Origin: Kluyvera cryocrescens NBRC 102467 | Lineage (GTDB): Bacteria > Pseudomonadota > Gammaproteobacteria > Enterobacterales > Enterobacteriaceae | Direction: 5' to 3' | Length of the DNA stretch: 64,000 bases | NCBI RefSeq assembly: GCF_001571285.1 | Contig: NZ_BCTM01000022.1 | Span: forward strand, 32,755-96,754 | Shown: positions 31,507 through 42,190 of the stretch, piece by piece | Layout of the letters: each line of letters starts with the position of its first letter | Position numbering within the stretch: position 1 is the first letter of the stretch | Made by a program: the position numbers and the translations under genes | Notes under the pieces: generated by a model | Told to the model about the DNA's origin: nothing | The model's database searches: none | Seen by the model: only the letters and a program-made list of their open reading frames with translations

Positions 31507-32610
31507 TTACTTGGTTAATTTTGGATGATTTTCACTGTTCCGACGCATTCTGCGCTTCATGCGTTTAATGAAACGCGCTACTTTCCAGGCCCGCTTGATG
31601 CAGTAGCCATAGAGGCCAAAAGCCACGAAGAACAGTAACAGCATGACCCATTCAGGCACAACGCGCGTGTACTCGGCCAGGACTCCGATTCCGGCCAGCA
31701 GCGCTGCGGCAAGGGTAATCAGGACCAGCGCCTGACGAGACGTAAAGCCTGCACGCATAATCAGATGGTGAATGTGTTGACGGTCTGCGGAGAACGGGCT
31801 CATGCCCTTACGCAGACGGCGATACATGATAGCGACCATATCCATCAACGGAATCGCGACAATCCACAGCGCCGTGACCGGGCTGATAGGATGATGTGTC
31901 CCCTGGGTGGTTTCCAGCAGGATCCAGATGACCGTAAAGCCAATCAGCGTGCTGCCCGCATCGCCCATGAAGACTTTATAGCGACGGCCCAGCACGCCAA
32001 GGTTCAACATAATATAAGGCAGAATGGCGGCGATCATCGCGAAGCACCATATAGCAAGACTGACTTGCCCATCAAACCACAGGATCAGGCCAATCGCGCC
32101 AAAGCTGACGCTCGACAAACCGCCGAGCAGGCCATCAATACCATCGACCATATTGAAAGCGTTAATCATCGCCCAGACGGCAAACAGAGTGAGGAAGAAG
32201 CCAAACGGCCCAAGCACCAGTTCCCACGAACCGAAGATATAACCCAGGCTACGTAAATATAAATTGCCTGCCGTCATCATCACGATACCAATCAGGGCCT
32301 GAATGGTTGCGCGGATTTTCACGCTAACGTCATAGCGGTCATCAAGAGCCCCAACGAGCACCAAGGCACCTGCACAGGCAAGGTAAAGGGAAGCGTGAGG
32401 AATGTAGTAATCTGCGATCGCAAAAGTGAAGCAGATCCCGGCATAGACCGAGATGCCACCCACTAGTGGAATAAGCCCCTGGTGACGTTTACGGTAATTA
32501 GGTCTATCCACCAAACCGACCTTTTTAGCCGCTTTACGGGCGAAAAAAAGGAATACGGTGGTGAATAAAAAAATACTGATCAAGTCAGTACCGACGGTCA
32601 GTAAACTCAC
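31507..32610 (-). CDS. wecA: UDP-GlcNAc:undecaprenyl-phosphate GlcNAc-1-P transferase WecA
   Basis: A 367-residue polyprenyl-phosphate sugar-1-P transferase with about 11 transmembrane helices. It starts ECA synthesis, and often O-antigen synthesis, by transferring GlcNAc-1-phosphate to undecaprenyl phosphate. The Mg-binding aspartates are in GALDDRYD, the NMVDGIDGL loop holds the second acidic motif, and the basic HIHH motif is in DRQHIHHLIM. It is the first gene of the ECA operon. Confidence 0.96.
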   Translation of the reverse strand: MSLLTVGTDLISIFLFTTVFLFFARKAAKKVGLVDRPNYRKRHQGLIPLVGGISVYAGICFTFAIADYYIPHASLYLACAGALVLVGALDDRYDVSVKIRATIQALIGIVMMTAGNLYLRSLGYIFGSWELVLGPFGFFLTLFAVWAMINAFNMVDGIDGLLGGLSSVSFGAIGLILWFDGQVSLAIWCFAMIAAILPYIMLNLGVLGRRYKVFMGDAGSTLIGFTVIWILLETTQGTHHPISPVTALWIVAIPLMDMVAIMYRRLRKGMSPFSADRQHIHHLIMRAGFTSRQALVLITLAAALLAGIGVLAEYTRVVPEWVMLLLFFVAFGLYGYCIKRAWKVARFIKRMKRRMRRNSENHPKLTK

Positions 32611-32642
32611 AATTTATACTCGCTGCGAATATTAATAGCGAA

Positions 32643-32671
32643 AGTATACCCACGATAATGGTTTATCAGAA
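32643..32671 (-). promoter_or_regulatory. Candidate promoter of the ECA operon
   Basis: On the minus strand TTCTGA (32666-32671) and TATACT (32643-32648) are 17 nt apart, 33 bp before wecA. The -10 is good and the -35 poor. Confidence 0.5.
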
Positions 32672-32799
32672 GAGGAAGCCTGATGATTATTGGGGAAACT
32701 CGCCTGATTTATAACCGATTTTACAAACTAACTCTTATTGTAGCTGTAAACCGTAATTGTCCGTGAAAAAAATGCGGAGCCGTATCACCTAAACTCCTA

Positions 32800-32830
32800 A
32801 AAACAAAAACGCCACACAAAAGTGTGGCGT
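32800..32830 (-). terminator. Intrinsic terminator of rho
   Basis: ACGCCACAC/GTGTGGCGT with an AAAA loop (TTTT on the rho strand) is followed by TTTTTGTTT on the minus strand, 20 bp after the rho stop. Confidence 0.85.
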
Positions 32831-32850
32831 TCGTCGGCAAAAACCGGATT

Positions 32851-34110
32851 TTACGAGCGTTTCATCATGTCGAAGAAATCGTCGTTAGTTTTGGTCATTG
32901 CCAGCTTATTGATGAGGAATTCCATCGCATCAATCTCACCCATAGGGTGGATGATTTTGCGCAGGATCCACATTTTCTGCAGCTCTTCCTGAGTAGTAAG
33001 CAGCTCTTCTTTACGGGTACCGGAACGGTTGTAGTCGATAGCCGGGAAGACGCGTTTTTCAGCAATCTTACGAGAGAGATGCAGTTCCATGTTGCCAGTA
33101 CCTTTAAACTCTTCGTAGATAACTTCATCCATTTTAGAGCCGGTATCCACCAACGCGGTAGCAATAATCGTCAGGCTGCCGCCCTCTTCCACGTTACGTG
33201 CTGCACCGAAGAAACGCTTCGGACGATGCAGGGCGTTAGCGTCAACACCACCGGTCAGTACTTTACCGGAAGCAGGTACGACGGTGTTGTAGGCGCGAGC
33301 CAGACGGGTGATGGAGTCGAGCAGAATGATAACGTCTTTCTTGTGTTCAACCAGACGTTTCGCCTTCTCGATAACCATTTCAGCGACCTGAACGTGACGG
33401 GATGCCGGTTCGTCAAAGGTGGAAGCAATGACTTCGCCTTTAACCAGACGCTGCATCTCGGTCACTTCTTCCGGACGTTCGTCAATCAGCAGAACCATCA
33501 GTACGCAGTCTGGGTGGTTATACGCAATGCTCTGCGCAATGTTCTGCAGCAGCATGGTTTTACCGGCTTTCGGCGGCGCTACAATCAGGCCACGCTGGCC
33601 GCGGCCAATTGGCGATGCCAGATCCAGAACGCGAGCGGTTAAATCTTCGGTAGAACCGTTACCACGTTCCATACGCAGACGAGAGTTTGCGTGCAGCGGG
33701 GTTAAGTTCTCAAACAGGATCTTGTTGCGCGAGTTTTCCGGCTTGTCGTAGTTAACTTCGTTAACTTTCAACAGCGCAAAGTAACGCTCACCCTCTTTCG
33801 GCGGACGGATCTTACCCGAAATGGTGTCACCAGTGCGGAGATTGAAACGGCGGATTTGGCTAGGGGAAACGTAGATATCATCGGGACCGGCGAGGTAGGA
33901 GCTGTCTCCAGAGCGGAGGAAACCAAATCCATCCTGCAATATCTCCAGTACACCGTCACCAAAGATATCTTCGCCACTCTTTGCGTGCTGCTTCAGGATG
34001 GCAAAAATAATGTCCTGCTTGCGCATACGTGCCTGGTTTTCCAGACCCATATTTTCGCCGAGAGTAATCAGCTCAGAAACCGGCGTATTCTTTAATTCGG
34101 TAAGATTCAT
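32851..34110 (-). CDS. rho: Transcription termination factor Rho
   Basis: A 419-residue hexameric RNA-dependent ATPase. The N-terminal RNA-binding domain with [17 protein letters not shown] (primary site) is followed by the Walker A motif APPKAGKT (about residues 179-185), Walker [11 protein letters not shown], the Q-loop and the R-loop region with [11 protein letters not shown]. It is the same length as E. coli Rho. It is autoregulated in E. coli through termination in its own leader, present here as the rhoL region. Confidence 0.98.
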   Translation of the reverse strand: MNLTELKNTPVSELITLGENMGLENQARMRKQDIIFAILKQHAKSGEDIFGDGVLEILQDGFGFLRSGDSSYLAGPDDIYVSPSQIRRFNLRTGDTISGKIRPPKEGERYFALLKVNEVNYDKPENSRNKILFENLTPLHANSRLRMERGNGSTEDLTARVLDLASPIGRGQRGLIVAPPKAGKTMLLQNIAQSIAYNHPDCVLMVLLIDERPEEVTEMQRLVKGEVIASTFDEPASRHVQVAEMVIEKAKRLVEHKKDVIILLDSITRLARAYNTVVPASGKVLTGGVDANALHRPKRFFGAARNVEEGGSLTIIATALVDTGSKMDEVIYEEFKGTGNMELHLSRKIAEKRVFPAIDYNRSGTRKEELLTTQEELQKMWILRKIIHPMGEIDAMEFLINKLAMTKTNDDFFDMMKRS

Positions 34111-34148
34111 AATGGTGTGAGTTCTTAAACTTGGGGGAAATCTCGAAC

Positions 34149-34304
34149 TTAATGTTGTGAATGGTATGGCAGGGTCATCCGTGCCTGTTTACGGCCATCA
34201 CTCATGTCTGTTCGCTGTCTGGTCACAGGAGAGTACGCAGAACTGAAACGACAAGACGGAAAGAGTGACAAACCTGGAATTTTTCCACCTCTGACGTCAT
34301 ACAT
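34149..34304 (-). CDS. rhoL: rho leader peptide RhoL (extended form)
   Basis: A 51-codon frame upstream of rho contains [20 protein letters not shown], nearly the same as the core of E. coli RhoL. The E. coli peptide as I remember it ends a few residues after DMS at 33 aa; here the frame reads on through [17 protein letters not shown] start it at the ATG giving [11 protein letters not shown]; a further in-frame ATG lies 33 bp upstream. There is no strong Shine-Dalgarno. It would be translated in the leader where Rho autoregulates its own transcript. Confidence 0.6.
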   Translation of the reverse strand: MYDVRGGKIPGLSLFPSCRFSSAYSPVTRQRTDMSDGRKQARMTLPYHSQH

Positions 34305-34387
34305 CGCAACGGGAGGTTTGGATAAAACAAGATTCAAACAAGGTATGTTTAAAACGAAGTCAAAAATAACTTAGCACGACTGAAGCC
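34305..34387 (-). promoter_or_regulatory. rho promoter region
   Basis: The minus strand has TTGACT preceded by a T-run at about 34349-34358, a candidate -35 element for rho. I could not pick a convincing -10. It lies between the trxA hairpin and rhoL. Confidence 0.4.
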
Positions 34388-34429
34388 GGGCGTCCAGAGT
34401 TCTGCTTAATTTAAGAACACTGGACGCCC
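34388..34429 (-). terminator. Hairpin after trxA
   Basis: GGGCGTCCAGAGTTC (34388-34402) and GAACACTGGACGCCC (34415-34429) pair with one mismatch around a 12-nt loop, 12 bp past the trxA stop. No U-run follows on the minus strand, so termination here may need Rho or the hairpin may protect the mRNA end. Confidence 0.6.
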
Positions 34430-34441
34430 AAACCGAATTTC

Positions 34442-34771
34442 TTACGCCAGGTTCGCGTCGAGGAACTCTTTCAGTTGGCCTTTAGACAGCGCGCCAACTT
34501 TGGTTGCTGCAACTTCGCCGTTTTTGAACAGCAGCAGCGTAGGAATACCGCGGATGCCATACTTAGGGGCAGTGCCTGGGTTCTGATCGATGTTCAGTTT
34601 AGCAACGGTCAGTTTACCCTGATACTCCTCGGCGATTTCATCCAGAATCGGGGCGATCATTTTGCACGGACCGCACCACTCTGCCCAGAAATCGACGAGT
34701 GTCAGCCCGTCAGCTTTGAGTACGTCCGTGTCAAAACTGTCGTCAGTCAGGTGAATAATTTTATCGCTCAT
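34442..34771 (-). CDS. trxA: Thioredoxin 1 TrxA
   Basis: A 109-residue cytosolic dithiol reductant with the active site WCGPC (Cys33, Cys36) and the cis-proline loop [11 protein letters not shown]. The start at 34771 ([13 protein letters not shown]) has a GGAG site 7 nt upstream; the frame extends further but is not conserved. It is divergent from rhlB and upstream of rho. Confidence 0.98.
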   Translation of the reverse strand: MSDKIIHLTDDSFDTDVLKADGLTLVDFWAEWCGPCKMIAPILDEIAEEYQGKLTVAKLNIDQNPGTAPKYGIRGIPTLLLFKNGEVAATKVGALSKGQLKEFLDANLA

Positions 34772-34914
34772 ATTTAACTCCACAGGAATAAGCCTGGTGT
34801 GTTGGTGTAGCATTAACCAACGAGGTGTTGATGTTGACTTCGCCAACAAAGGTTGACGTTATTTCACCGGATACGCTTTCTTAATGCAATAGTAAGCTGA
34901 TATTCTACCACACT

Positions 34915-36180
34915 ATGAGCAAAACACATTTAACAGAACAGAAGTTTTCCGACTTCGCCCTGCACCCTAAAGTGGTTGAAGCCCTTGAAACTAAAGGGTT
35001 TTATAATTGCACACCCATTCAGGCGCTGGCTTTGCCGCTGACGCTTGCTGGACGTGACGTCGCGGGACAGGCGCAAACCGGTACCGGGAAAACGATGGCG
35101 TTCCTGACGTCCACGTTTCATTATCTTCTTTCTCACCCGGCGAGTGCAGACCGCCAGGTGAACCAACCGCGCGCCTTAATTATGGCGCCAACCCGTGAGC
35201 TGGCCGTACAGATTCACGCCGACGCAGAGCCTTTGGCTCAGGCGACTGGCCTGAAACTGGGTCTGGCCTACGGCGGTGATGGCTATGACAAACAGCTGAA
35301 AGTGCTGGAGAGCGGCGTCGATATTCTGATCGGCACCACGGGTCGTCTTATTGATTATGCAAAACAGAACCACATCAACCTGGGCGCGATTCAGGTGGTG
35401 GTCCTGGACGAAGCCGATCGCATGTACGATCTGGGCTTTATTAAAGATATCCGTTGGCTATTCCGTCGCATGCCGCCGACCAACCAGCGTCTGAATATGC
35501 TGTTCTCCGCAACGCTGTCCTACCGCGTCCGCGAACTGGCGTTCGAACAAATGAACAACGCCGAGTATGTGGAAGTCGAGCCGGAGCAGAAAACGGGTCA
35601 CCGCATTAAAGAAGAGCTGTTCTACCCTTCCAACGAAGAGAAAATGCGTTTACTGCAAACGCTGCTGGAAGAAGAGTGGCCGGATCGCGCGATTATCTTC
35701 GCCAACACCAAACATCGTTGTGAAGACATCTGGGGCCACCTGGCGGCTGATGGCCATCGCGTCGGTCTGCTGACCGGCGACGTTGCGCAGAAAAAACGCC
35801 TGCGTATCCTGGAAGATTTTACCAGCGGTGATATCGACATTCTGGTGGCCACTGACGTTGCTGCACGCGGCCTGCACATTCCAGCCGTGACGCACGTCTT
35901 TAACTACGACCTGCCAGACGACTGTGAAGACTACGTGCACCGTATCGGCCGTACCGGTCGTGCAGGCGCCAATGGACACTCCATCAGCCTTGCCTGTGAA
36001 GAGTACGCGCTGAATCTGCCGGCGATTGAAACCTACACCGGTCACTCTATTCCGGTCAGTAAGTACAATCCGGACGCGCTGTTAACCGATCTGCCGAAAC
36101 CATTACGTCTGACGCGCGTTCGTCAAGGCAATGGTCCGCGTCGTTCTGGCGCACCACGTAACCGTCGTCGTTCAGGTTAA
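34915..36180 (+). CDS. rhlB: ATP-dependent RNA helicase RhlB
   Basis: A 421-residue DEAD-box helicase of the RNA degradosome, where it binds RNase E and unwinds structured RNA. Motifs are complete: Q motif near [26 protein letters not shown] in [13 protein letters not shown] in FSATLS, and HRIGRTGR. The C-terminal tail is basic ([13 protein letters not shown]), the RNA-binding and RNase E-contacting part. It is divergent from trxA; gppA follows by 7 bp. Confidence 0.97.
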   Translation: MSKTHLTEQKFSDFALHPKVVEALETKGFYNCTPIQALALPLTLAGRDVAGQAQTGTGKTMAFLTSTFHYLLSHPASADRQVNQPRALIMAPTRELAVQIHADAEPLAQATGLKLGLAYGGDGYDKQLKVLESGVDILIGTTGRLIDYAKQNHINLGAIQVVVLDEADRMYDLGFIKDIRWLFRRMPPTNQRLNMLFSATLSYRVRELAFEQMNNAEYVEVEPEQKTGHRIKEELFYPSNEEKMRLLQTLLEEEWPDRAIIFANTKHRCEDIWGHLAADGHRVGLLTGDVAQKKRLRILEDFTSGDIDILVATDVAARGLHIPAVTHVFNYDLPDDCEDYVHRIGRTGRAGANGHSISLACEEYALNLPAIETYTGHSIPVSKYNPDALLTDLPKPLRLTRVRQGNGPRRSGAPRNRRRSG

Positions 36181-36187
36181 AAACGTT

Positions 36188-37672
36188 ATGCTCACTTCCA
36201 CCTCGCTCTATGCAGCTATCGATCTCGGTTCTAATAGTTTTCATATGCTGCTTGTTCGCGAGGTGGCGGGAAGTATCCAGACGCTCACGCGCATAAAGCG
36301 CAAAGTGCGTCTGGCTGGCGGACTCAACCGTGACAACATGCTGTCAGCTGAAGCCATGGAACGTGGATGGCAGTGCCTGCGCCTGTTCGCCGAACGTTTA
36401 CAAGATATTCCCCCGACCCAAATTCGTATTGTTGCTACCGCAACGCTGCGTCTTGCCGTTAATGCCGATGTCTTTATCGCCAAAGCCCAGCAAATTCTTG
36501 GCTGCCCGGTGCAGGTTATCCGAGGCGAAGAAGAAGCGCGTCTGATTTATCAGGGTGTTGCGCACACAACCGGCGGCGACGATCGCCGTTTAGTGGTGGA
36601 TATCGGCGGTGCCAGCACCGAATTGGTGACCGGTACCGGCGCACAAACCACCTCCCTGTTTAGCCTGTCGATGGGCTGCGTCTCGTGGCTCGAACGCTAC
36701 TTTACTGACCGCAATCTGGCGCAGGAACACTTCGACGAAGCCGAACGCGCCGCGCGAGAAGTGCTCAAACCGGTTGCCGACGAACTGCGCCAGCATGGCT
36801 GGAAAGTCTGCGTCGGGGCTTCAGGCACGGTTCAGGCGTTACAAGAGATCATGATGGCGCAGGGGATGGATGAACGCATCACCCTCGCTAAACTTCAGCA
36901 GCTTAAACAGCGCGCTATCCAATGCGGGCGTCTGGAAGAGCTGGAAATTGAAGGGCTGACGCTGGAACGCGCGCTGGTCTTCCCAAGCGGGCTGGCGATC
37001 CTTATCGCCATTTTCACTGAGCTAAATATCCAGTGTATGACCCTGGCCGGCGGCGCACTGCGCGAAGGCCTGGTCTACGGCATGCTGCATCTGGCGGTGG
37101 ATGAAGACATTCGTAGCCGCACGCTGCGCAATATTCAGCGTCGCTTTATGGTCGATACCGAACAGGCCAACCGCGTCGCACAGTTGGCCTCTCAGTTTGT
37201 CGACCAGGTGGGTGAGAGTTGGGATCTGGAACCCTTGAGTCGCGAGCTGCTGTTAAGCGCCTGCGCTTTACACGAAATCGGTCTGAGCGTTGATTTTAAA
37301 CAGGCACCGCAGCACGCCGCCTATCTGGTGCGTAATCTCGATTTGCCGGGCTATACCCCTGCGCAAAAGAAGCTGCTGGCGACGTTATTGCTCAACCAGA
37401 CAAACCCTGTCGACCTGTCATCGCTCCACCAGCAAAATGCCGTGCCTCCGCGCGCGGCCGAGCATCTTTGCCGTCTGTTGCGCCTGGCCATTATCTTCGC
37501 CAGTCGTCGCCGTGACGATCTGGTGCCAGAAATGACGCTGCAGGTCAAAGAGGAAAGTCTGACGCTCACGCTGCCGAAAGGATGGCTGGAACAGCATCCG
37601 CTGGGTAAAGAGACGATTGATCAAGAAAGCCAGTGGCAAAGCTATGTCCACTGGCCCTTAGAAGTGCGCTAG
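36188..37672 (+). CDS. gppA: Guanosine-pentaphosphate phosphohydrolase GppA
   Basis: A 494-residue Ppx/GppA enzyme converting pppGpp to ppGpp, also able to hydrolyse polyphosphate. The ASKHA-fold phosphate motifs [12 protein letters not shown] and [11 protein letters not shown] are visible, and a C-terminal HD-like domain follows. I placed the start at 36188 ([14 protein letters not shown]), matching the E. coli length. It lies 7 bp after rhlB, likely in one transcript. Confidence 0.96.
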   Translation: MLTSTSLYAAIDLGSNSFHMLLVREVAGSIQTLTRIKRKVRLAGGLNRDNMLSAEAMERGWQCLRLFAERLQDIPPTQIRIVATATLRLAVNADVFIAKAQQILGCPVQVIRGEEEARLIYQGVAHTTGGDDRRLVVDIGGASTELVTGTGAQTTSLFSLSMGCVSWLERYFTDRNLAQEHFDEAERAAREVLKPVADELRQHGWKVCVGASGTVQALQEIMMAQGMDERITLAKLQQLKQRAIQCGRLEELEIEGLTLERALVFPSGLAILIAIFTELNIQCMTLAGGALREGLVYGMLHLAVDEDIRSRTLRNIQRRFMVDTEQANRVAQLASQFVDQVGESWDLEPLSRELLLSACALHEIGLSVDFKQAPQHAAYLVRNLDLPGYTPAQKKLLATLLLNQTNPVDLSSLHQQNAVPPRAAEHLCRLLRLAIIFASRRRDDLVPEMTLQVKEESLTLTLPKGWLEQHPLGKETIDQESQWQSYVHWPLEVR

Positions 37673-37684
37673 CTATTCATCATT

Positions 37685-37709
37685 GCCGGATAGCATTAGC
37701 GTATCCGGC
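37685..37709. repeat. REP-like palindrome between gppA and rep
   Basis: GCCGGATAGCATTAGCGTATCCGGC has near-palindromic arms GCCGGATA/TATCCGGC. It lies in the 37-bp gap between the convergent stops and is nearly the same as the element at 46589-46614. Confidence 0.7.
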
Positions 37710-39734
37710 CTATGATTTCGCTTTCTTCGCCGCCATCATCGCTTTCAGATTCGCCAGATGACTCTGCCCTTTCTGCATCCGTTCTTCAGCGCTCACCACT
37801 TTCCGTTCCTGTTCCCAAACCAGGTCATCCTGCGGTAGTTCCAGCAGGAAACGGCTTGGCTCCGGACGCACCAACTCACCGTATTGACGGCGTTCTTTGC
37901 ACAGCGTGAAGATGAGCTCCTTCTGCGCACGGGTGATCCCAACGTAGGCCAGACGGCGCTCTTCATCAACGTTATCTTCATCGATGCTGCTCTGGTGCGG
38001 CAGCAGCCCCTCTTCCATCCCAACCAGAAAGACGTACGGGAACTCCAGCCCTTTGGACGCATGGAGGGTCATGAGCTGTACCTGATCCATATCCTCCTCA
38101 CTTTCGCCGCGTTCCATCATGTCGCGCAGCGTAAAGCGAGTCACCACTTGAGTGAGCGTCATTGGCTCTTCCAGCTCGCTGCCTTCCAGCATTTCCGTCA
38201 TCCAACCAAACAGCGTGTTGACGTTTTTCATCCGCATTTCGGCCGCTTTCGGACTTGGCGAGGTTTCAAACAGCCAGGATTCGTAGTCGATGCCGTGGAT
38301 CAGATCGCGCACCGCGGCAATCGGCTCACGCTCGGCCAGACGCTGAACTTCACCCAGCCAGTGGGTAAAACGCGTCAGCGACTCATAGCCACGTCCGGTC
38401 AACGTTTGATTTAGCCCCATATCAAAACTGGCGGTAAACAGACTCTTGTTACGGGTCATCGCCCATTCGCCGAGCTTTTGCAGCGTCGCCGAGCCAATCT
38501 CACGTTTTGGGGTATTCACGATGCGCAGGAAGGCGCTGTCATCATCCGGATTGCTCAACACGCGCAAATACGCCAGCAGGTCTTTAATCTCTGGACGCGA
38601 GAAGAACGAGGTACCACCGGAAATTTTGTACGGGATGCGGTTTTGCATCAGGAACTTTTCGAACACCCGCGACTGGTGGTTACCGCGATAAAGAATCGCG
38701 TAATCCTTATATTCCGTCTTATTCACAAAGTGATGGGCGATAAGCTCACCGGTCACACGCTCCGCTTCATGCTCTTCGTTGTTGGCGCTCAGCACTTTGA
38801 GCTCCTTGCCGTAGCCCAGCTCAGAGAACAGACGCTTTTCGAACACGTGCGGGTTATTGGCGATCAAAATGTTCGCCGCCTTCAGGATGCGCTCAGAAGA
38901 GCGATAGTTCTGCTCGAGCTTAATCACCTGCAGCGCCGGGAAATCTTTGCTTAACAGTACCAGGTTTTGCGGACGCGCACCGCGCCAGGAGTAGATAGAC
39001 TGATCGTCATCACCCACCACGGTAAAACGGGCGCGTTGTCCCACCAGAAGCTTAACCAGTTCATACTGGCTGGTGTTGGTATCCTGATATTCATCCACCA
39101 GCAGGTAGCGAATTTTATTCTGCCAGCGCTCGCGCACCTCTTCATTACGCTGCAGCAGCAGCGTTGGCAGCAAAATCAGATCATCGAAGTCCAGCACGTT
39201 GCAGGCCTTCATATGCGCGTCGTACAGACCATAGCAGTGGGCAAAAATACGATCGCGTTCACCTTTCGCGCAGGCGGCCGCCTGCGCAGGCGTCATCAGA
39301 TCGTTTTTCCAGTTGGAGATCGTCGAGATCAACTGCTGGAACACCACTTTATCGTCTTCGATCAGTCCTTCGGTCAGATCTTTCAGCAGCGCGGTCTGAT
39401 CGGTATCGTCAAACAATGAGAAGTTTGACTTCATCCCTAGCGCCGCATATTCGCGCTTGATGATATCCAGCCCCAGGGTGTGGAACGTCGAGATCATCAG
39501 TCCGCGCGCCTCTTTGCGGCCCAACGTCTGCGACACACGCTCTTTCATCTCGCGCGCCGCCTTGTTGGTAAAGGTGACTGCTGCGATATGCCGCGCCTGG
39601 TAGCCACACTGGTGGATCAGGTGTGCGATTTTATTGGTGATAACGCGGGTCTTACCGGATCCAGCACCCGCCAGCACCAGGCAGGGTCCGGTGACGAATT
39701 CGACGGCTTGTTGTTGTCCGGGGTTCAAACGCAT
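37710..39734 (-). CDS. rep: ATP-dependent DNA helicase Rep
   Basis: A 674-residue superfamily 1A 3'-to-5' helicase that works with the replisome to clear proteins from DNA. Walker A GAGSGKT is near residue 23, followed by [44 protein letters not shown] and YVGITRAQ. The lysine-rich C-terminus, which contacts DnaB in E. coli, is present. It is a paralogue of uvrD at the other end of the window. Confidence 0.97.
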   Translation of the reverse strand: MRLNPGQQQAVEFVTGPCLVLAGAGSGKTRVITNKIAHLIHQCGYQARHIAAVTFTNKAAREMKERVSQTLGRKEARGLMISTFHTLGLDIIKREYAALGMKSNFSLFDDTDQTALLKDLTEGLIEDDKVVFQQLISTISNWKNDLMTPAQAAACAKGERDRIFAHCYGLYDAHMKACNVLDFDDLILLPTLLLQRNEEVRERWQNKIRYLLVDEYQDTNTSQYELVKLLVGQRARFTVVGDDDQSIYSWRGARPQNLVLLSKDFPALQVIKLEQNYRSSERILKAANILIANNPHVFEKRLFSELGYGKELKVLSANNEEHEAERVTGELIAHHFVNKTEYKDYAILYRGNHQSRVFEKFLMQNRIPYKISGGTSFFSRPEIKDLLAYLRVLSNPDDDSAFLRIVNTPKREIGSATLQKLGEWAMTRNKSLFTASFDMGLNQTLTGRGYESLTRFTHWLGEVQRLAEREPIAAVRDLIHGIDYESWLFETSPSPKAAEMRMKNVNTLFGWMTEMLEGSELEEPMTLTQVVTRFTLRDMMERGESEEDMDQVQLMTLHASKGLEFPYVFLVGMEEGLLPHQSSIDEDNVDEERRLAYVGITRAQKELIFTLCKERRQYGELVRPEPSRFLLELPQDDLVWEQERKVVSAEERMQKGQSHLANLKAMMAAKKAKS

Positions 39735-39848
39735 GACGTATTGCTCAATCTGTAAACACGGGGGGTGGATTGTAGCAGAAAGTCGGACTGAGATTTACCC
39801 GCCGAATGGTAAAGTGTTGGGCAGTTATCCGTTGATGAGAATGAGCCC

Positions 39849-40462
<614 letters not shown>

Positions 40463-40510
40463 TTTGTCCTTTCAGACCGACATCGTTTCGGCCTGAATGG
40501 TCTGACATAA

Positions 40511-40538
40511 AAGCCTCTCGCTGATGAGAGGCTTTTTT
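40511..40538. terminator. Terminator after ppiC
   Basis: AAGCCTCTC/GAGAGGCTT around a 6-nt loop is followed by a run of eight T (counting the stem end) on the plus strand; TTTTA follows on the minus strand, so it may also serve the convergent DUF1360 gene. Confidence 0.85.
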
Positions 40539-40904
40539 TTATTTATGCGCCTGCAGCGTCTGCTGGGCTTCGTACTTCATCACATGCGTGCGAATCGCGG
40601 CCTGGAATACCTTAAACATCAGGCCGCTAATCAGCGTCGCGAGGGTAATGGTGATAAACGCTGTCATCACCCAGTCAATCAGCGCAAATCCGCTGTTCAA
40701 CAGCGCCGGGCGATACACCGCCATCCCGGCAAAAACCACCCAGTGACTTAAACAGTAAAAACACTGGAACAGATGGCCCATCAGCGCATTCTTCTTCGCC
40801 GTCCATTCGCGGAACGCGGCAAACAGCTCAGTTTGCGTCACCGTCATCGAAATACTGCTGGCCGCCAGGGCAATCATCAAACAGGTTGTTAAGGTAGCAA
40901 TCAT
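40539..40904 (-). CDS. DUF1360-like small membrane protein
   Basis: A 121-residue protein of unknown function. The N-terminus is a hydrophobic helix (about residues 1-22), then TQTELFAAFREWTAKKNALMG and FQCFYCLSHWVVF, a spacing of a Phe/Arg segment and CxxCxSxW that resembles the DUF1360 family, followed by a second membrane region near residues 60-95. Its start shares one base with the stop of the Rrf2 gene (TAATG), so the two are cotranslated. The paired cysteines facing a membrane helix could bind metal or be redox-active; that is inference. Confidence 0.75.
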   Translation of the reverse strand: MIATLTTCLMIALAASSISMTVTQTELFAAFREWTAKKNALMGHLFQCFYCLSHWVVFAGMAVYRPALLNSGFALIDWVMTAFITITLATLISGLMFKVFQAAIRTHVMKYEAQQTLQAHK

Positions 40905-41341
40905 TAGTCATGGCCTTTGTCGTTGAAGTAACTGATGAATTCGCTGCCGATATCGTGCAGCGTCAGGCTTTTAAAGCGATCGAGGATCAGCGTTTGTGCG
41001 TCAGCGAGCGTCGCCGACATCACCCGATTCACCCCTTGCTCAACCAGACACTGCGGATTTTCGCTACGGTTACCGAGGGCAAACAGCGCCGGTTCACCCA
41101 AAGCCATGTAGATATCGTAAAGCGTGATTGCGTCGACGGGCCGGCACAATCGCCAACCGCCGTGGTGCCCTTTGGTGGCACAAACGATGTTGTTTTCCCG
41201 CAGCCCAGCGAGCAGCTTGCGGATGAATGCTGGATTGCCTTCGATAAAGGCCGCCATCTGCTCCGAAGTCAGAGGCTTATCCATCTGCTGCATGTGCAGC
41301 AGAATATGCAGCGTTGCGGAGAATGAGTTGTTTGTTTTCAT
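40904..41341 (-). CDS. Rrf2 family transcriptional regulator
   Basis: A 145-residue Rrf2-type winged-helix regulator. The recognition region reads NPAFIRKLLAGLRENNIV followed by the wing GHHGGWRLCRP, typical of the family. The three-cysteine cluster of IscR/NsrR-type members is not present: I see Cys in NNIVCATKG, WRLCRP and NPQCLVEQ, at spacing unlike CX5CX7C. Thus it is more like the cluster-free YwnA/CymR type. I start it at 41341 (MKTNNSFSATLHI), where the ATG touches a 21-bp palindrome; upstream Shine-Dalgarno is poor. Confidence 0.85.
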   Translation of the reverse strand: MKTNNSFSATLHILLHMQQMDKPLTSEQMAAFIEGNPAFIRKLLAGLRENNIVCATKGHHGGWRLCRPVDAITLYDIYMALGEPALFALGNRSENPQCLVEQGVNRVMSATLADAQTLILDRFKSLTLHDIGSEFISYFNDKGHD

Positions 41342-41360
41342 GTAACTTACGATATTACAT
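41340..41360. promoter_or_regulatory. Palindromic operator at the Rrf2 gene start
   Basis: ATGTAA-CTTACGATA-TTACAT: perfect 6-bp arms around 9 bp. It overlaps the start codon of the Rrf2-type gene. It matches the site at 41474-41494 at 17 of 21 positions, so both are likely bound by the regulator. Confidence 0.65.
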
Positions 41361-41473
41361 AAACTCAGAATCTGGCAATCGTCTTCCCAAAAATAAAATG
41401 AAAAAAGAATCAACGTATTAATAAATAACGTTATTTATCTTTTCCCTTCAGGCCATTGACGAAAAACAATCTT

Positions 41474-41494
41474 ATGTTACTTTAAATATTACAT
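41474..41494. promoter_or_regulatory. Palindromic operator before the methyltransferase gene
   Basis: ATGTTA-CTTTAAATA-TTACAT lies 28 bp before the methyltransferase ATG and shares 17 of 21 bases with the site at 41340-41360. Confidence 0.65.
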
Positions 41495-41522
41495 GAGATT
41501 ATTCACAAACAACGGGGTGGGT

Positions 41523-42137
41523 ATGCGCGACATCGAACAGACACCAGAAATATTTTGGGAATCACATTACGACGCCATGTCGCCAATCTCGAATGGGATC
41601 CCTGGAAAAATAGTGGTGCGCTTTAGCGAAGGGCTCATCCCGGGCAAAGCGCTGGAATTAGGCTGCGGTCGGGGTGATGACGCAGTATGGCTGGCACAAC
41701 AGGGCTGGCAGGTCACGGCGGTTGACCTCTCATATCGTGCAATTGAATATGCCGCCGCCAACGCCTCGCGCTCAGGGGTGAATATCAACTTTGAACGACA
41801 CGACCTCACGCAGACTTTCCCATCCGGTGAGTTCGACCTGATTGTCGCCTCTTTCCTCGAATCACCGCTAGAATTCGATCGCGCACCTCTTTTCCGCGCC
41901 GCGTTTGGCCACCTTGCGCCGGGAGGATTACTGCTGATCACGTCACACGGCAAAGTTCCCAACTGGTCTAAACACGTTCGCCCGTTCTTACCAGCAAGCG
42001 AAGTGTTGGCGTCGTTAGGCCCACTACCGCAGGGTTGGGAAGTGCAATTCTGCGATGAGGTATCACGAGTGATGACCGGCCCGGAAGGACAGCAGGATGA
42101 GGTGTCCGATGCGGTGGTCGCGTTAAAACGCGCATAA
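41523..42137 (+). CDS. Class I SAM-dependent methyltransferase (TehB/TPMT-like)
   Basis: A 204-residue class I methyltransferase. SAM-binding motif I is LELGCGRGDDAVWLAQQGW and motif II VTAVDLSYRAIEYA, with the post-motif FDLIVASFLES and LAPGGLLLITSHG. The order and spacing resemble small thiopurine/tellurite-type methyltransferases, but the substrate cannot be read from sequence. I chose the ATG at 41523 after GGGGTGGG. It is divergent from the Rrf2-DUF1360 pair with a shared palindromic operator, pointing to a stress-induced detoxification module. Confidence 0.82.
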   Translation: MRDIEQTPEIFWESHYDAMSPISNGIPGKIVVRFSEGLIPGKALELGCGRGDDAVWLAQQGWQVTAVDLSYRAIEYAAANASRSGVNINFERHDLTQTFPSGEFDLIVASFLESPLEFDRAPLFRAAFGHLAPGGLLLITSHGKVPNWSKHVRPFLPASEVLASLGPLPQGWEVQFCDEVSRVMTGPEGQQDEVSDAVVALKRA

Positions 42138-42172
42138 AAAAACGGCCCGGTCGCGAGATGCGGACCGGGCCG
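42137..42172. terminator. Bidirectional terminator between methyltransferase gene and ilvC
   Basis: CGGCCCGGTC pairs with GACCGGGCCG around a 10-nt loop; TTTTTT follows on the minus (ilvC) strand. Confidence 0.8.
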
Positions 42173-42190
42173 GATGGTAACGAGCTTGAA

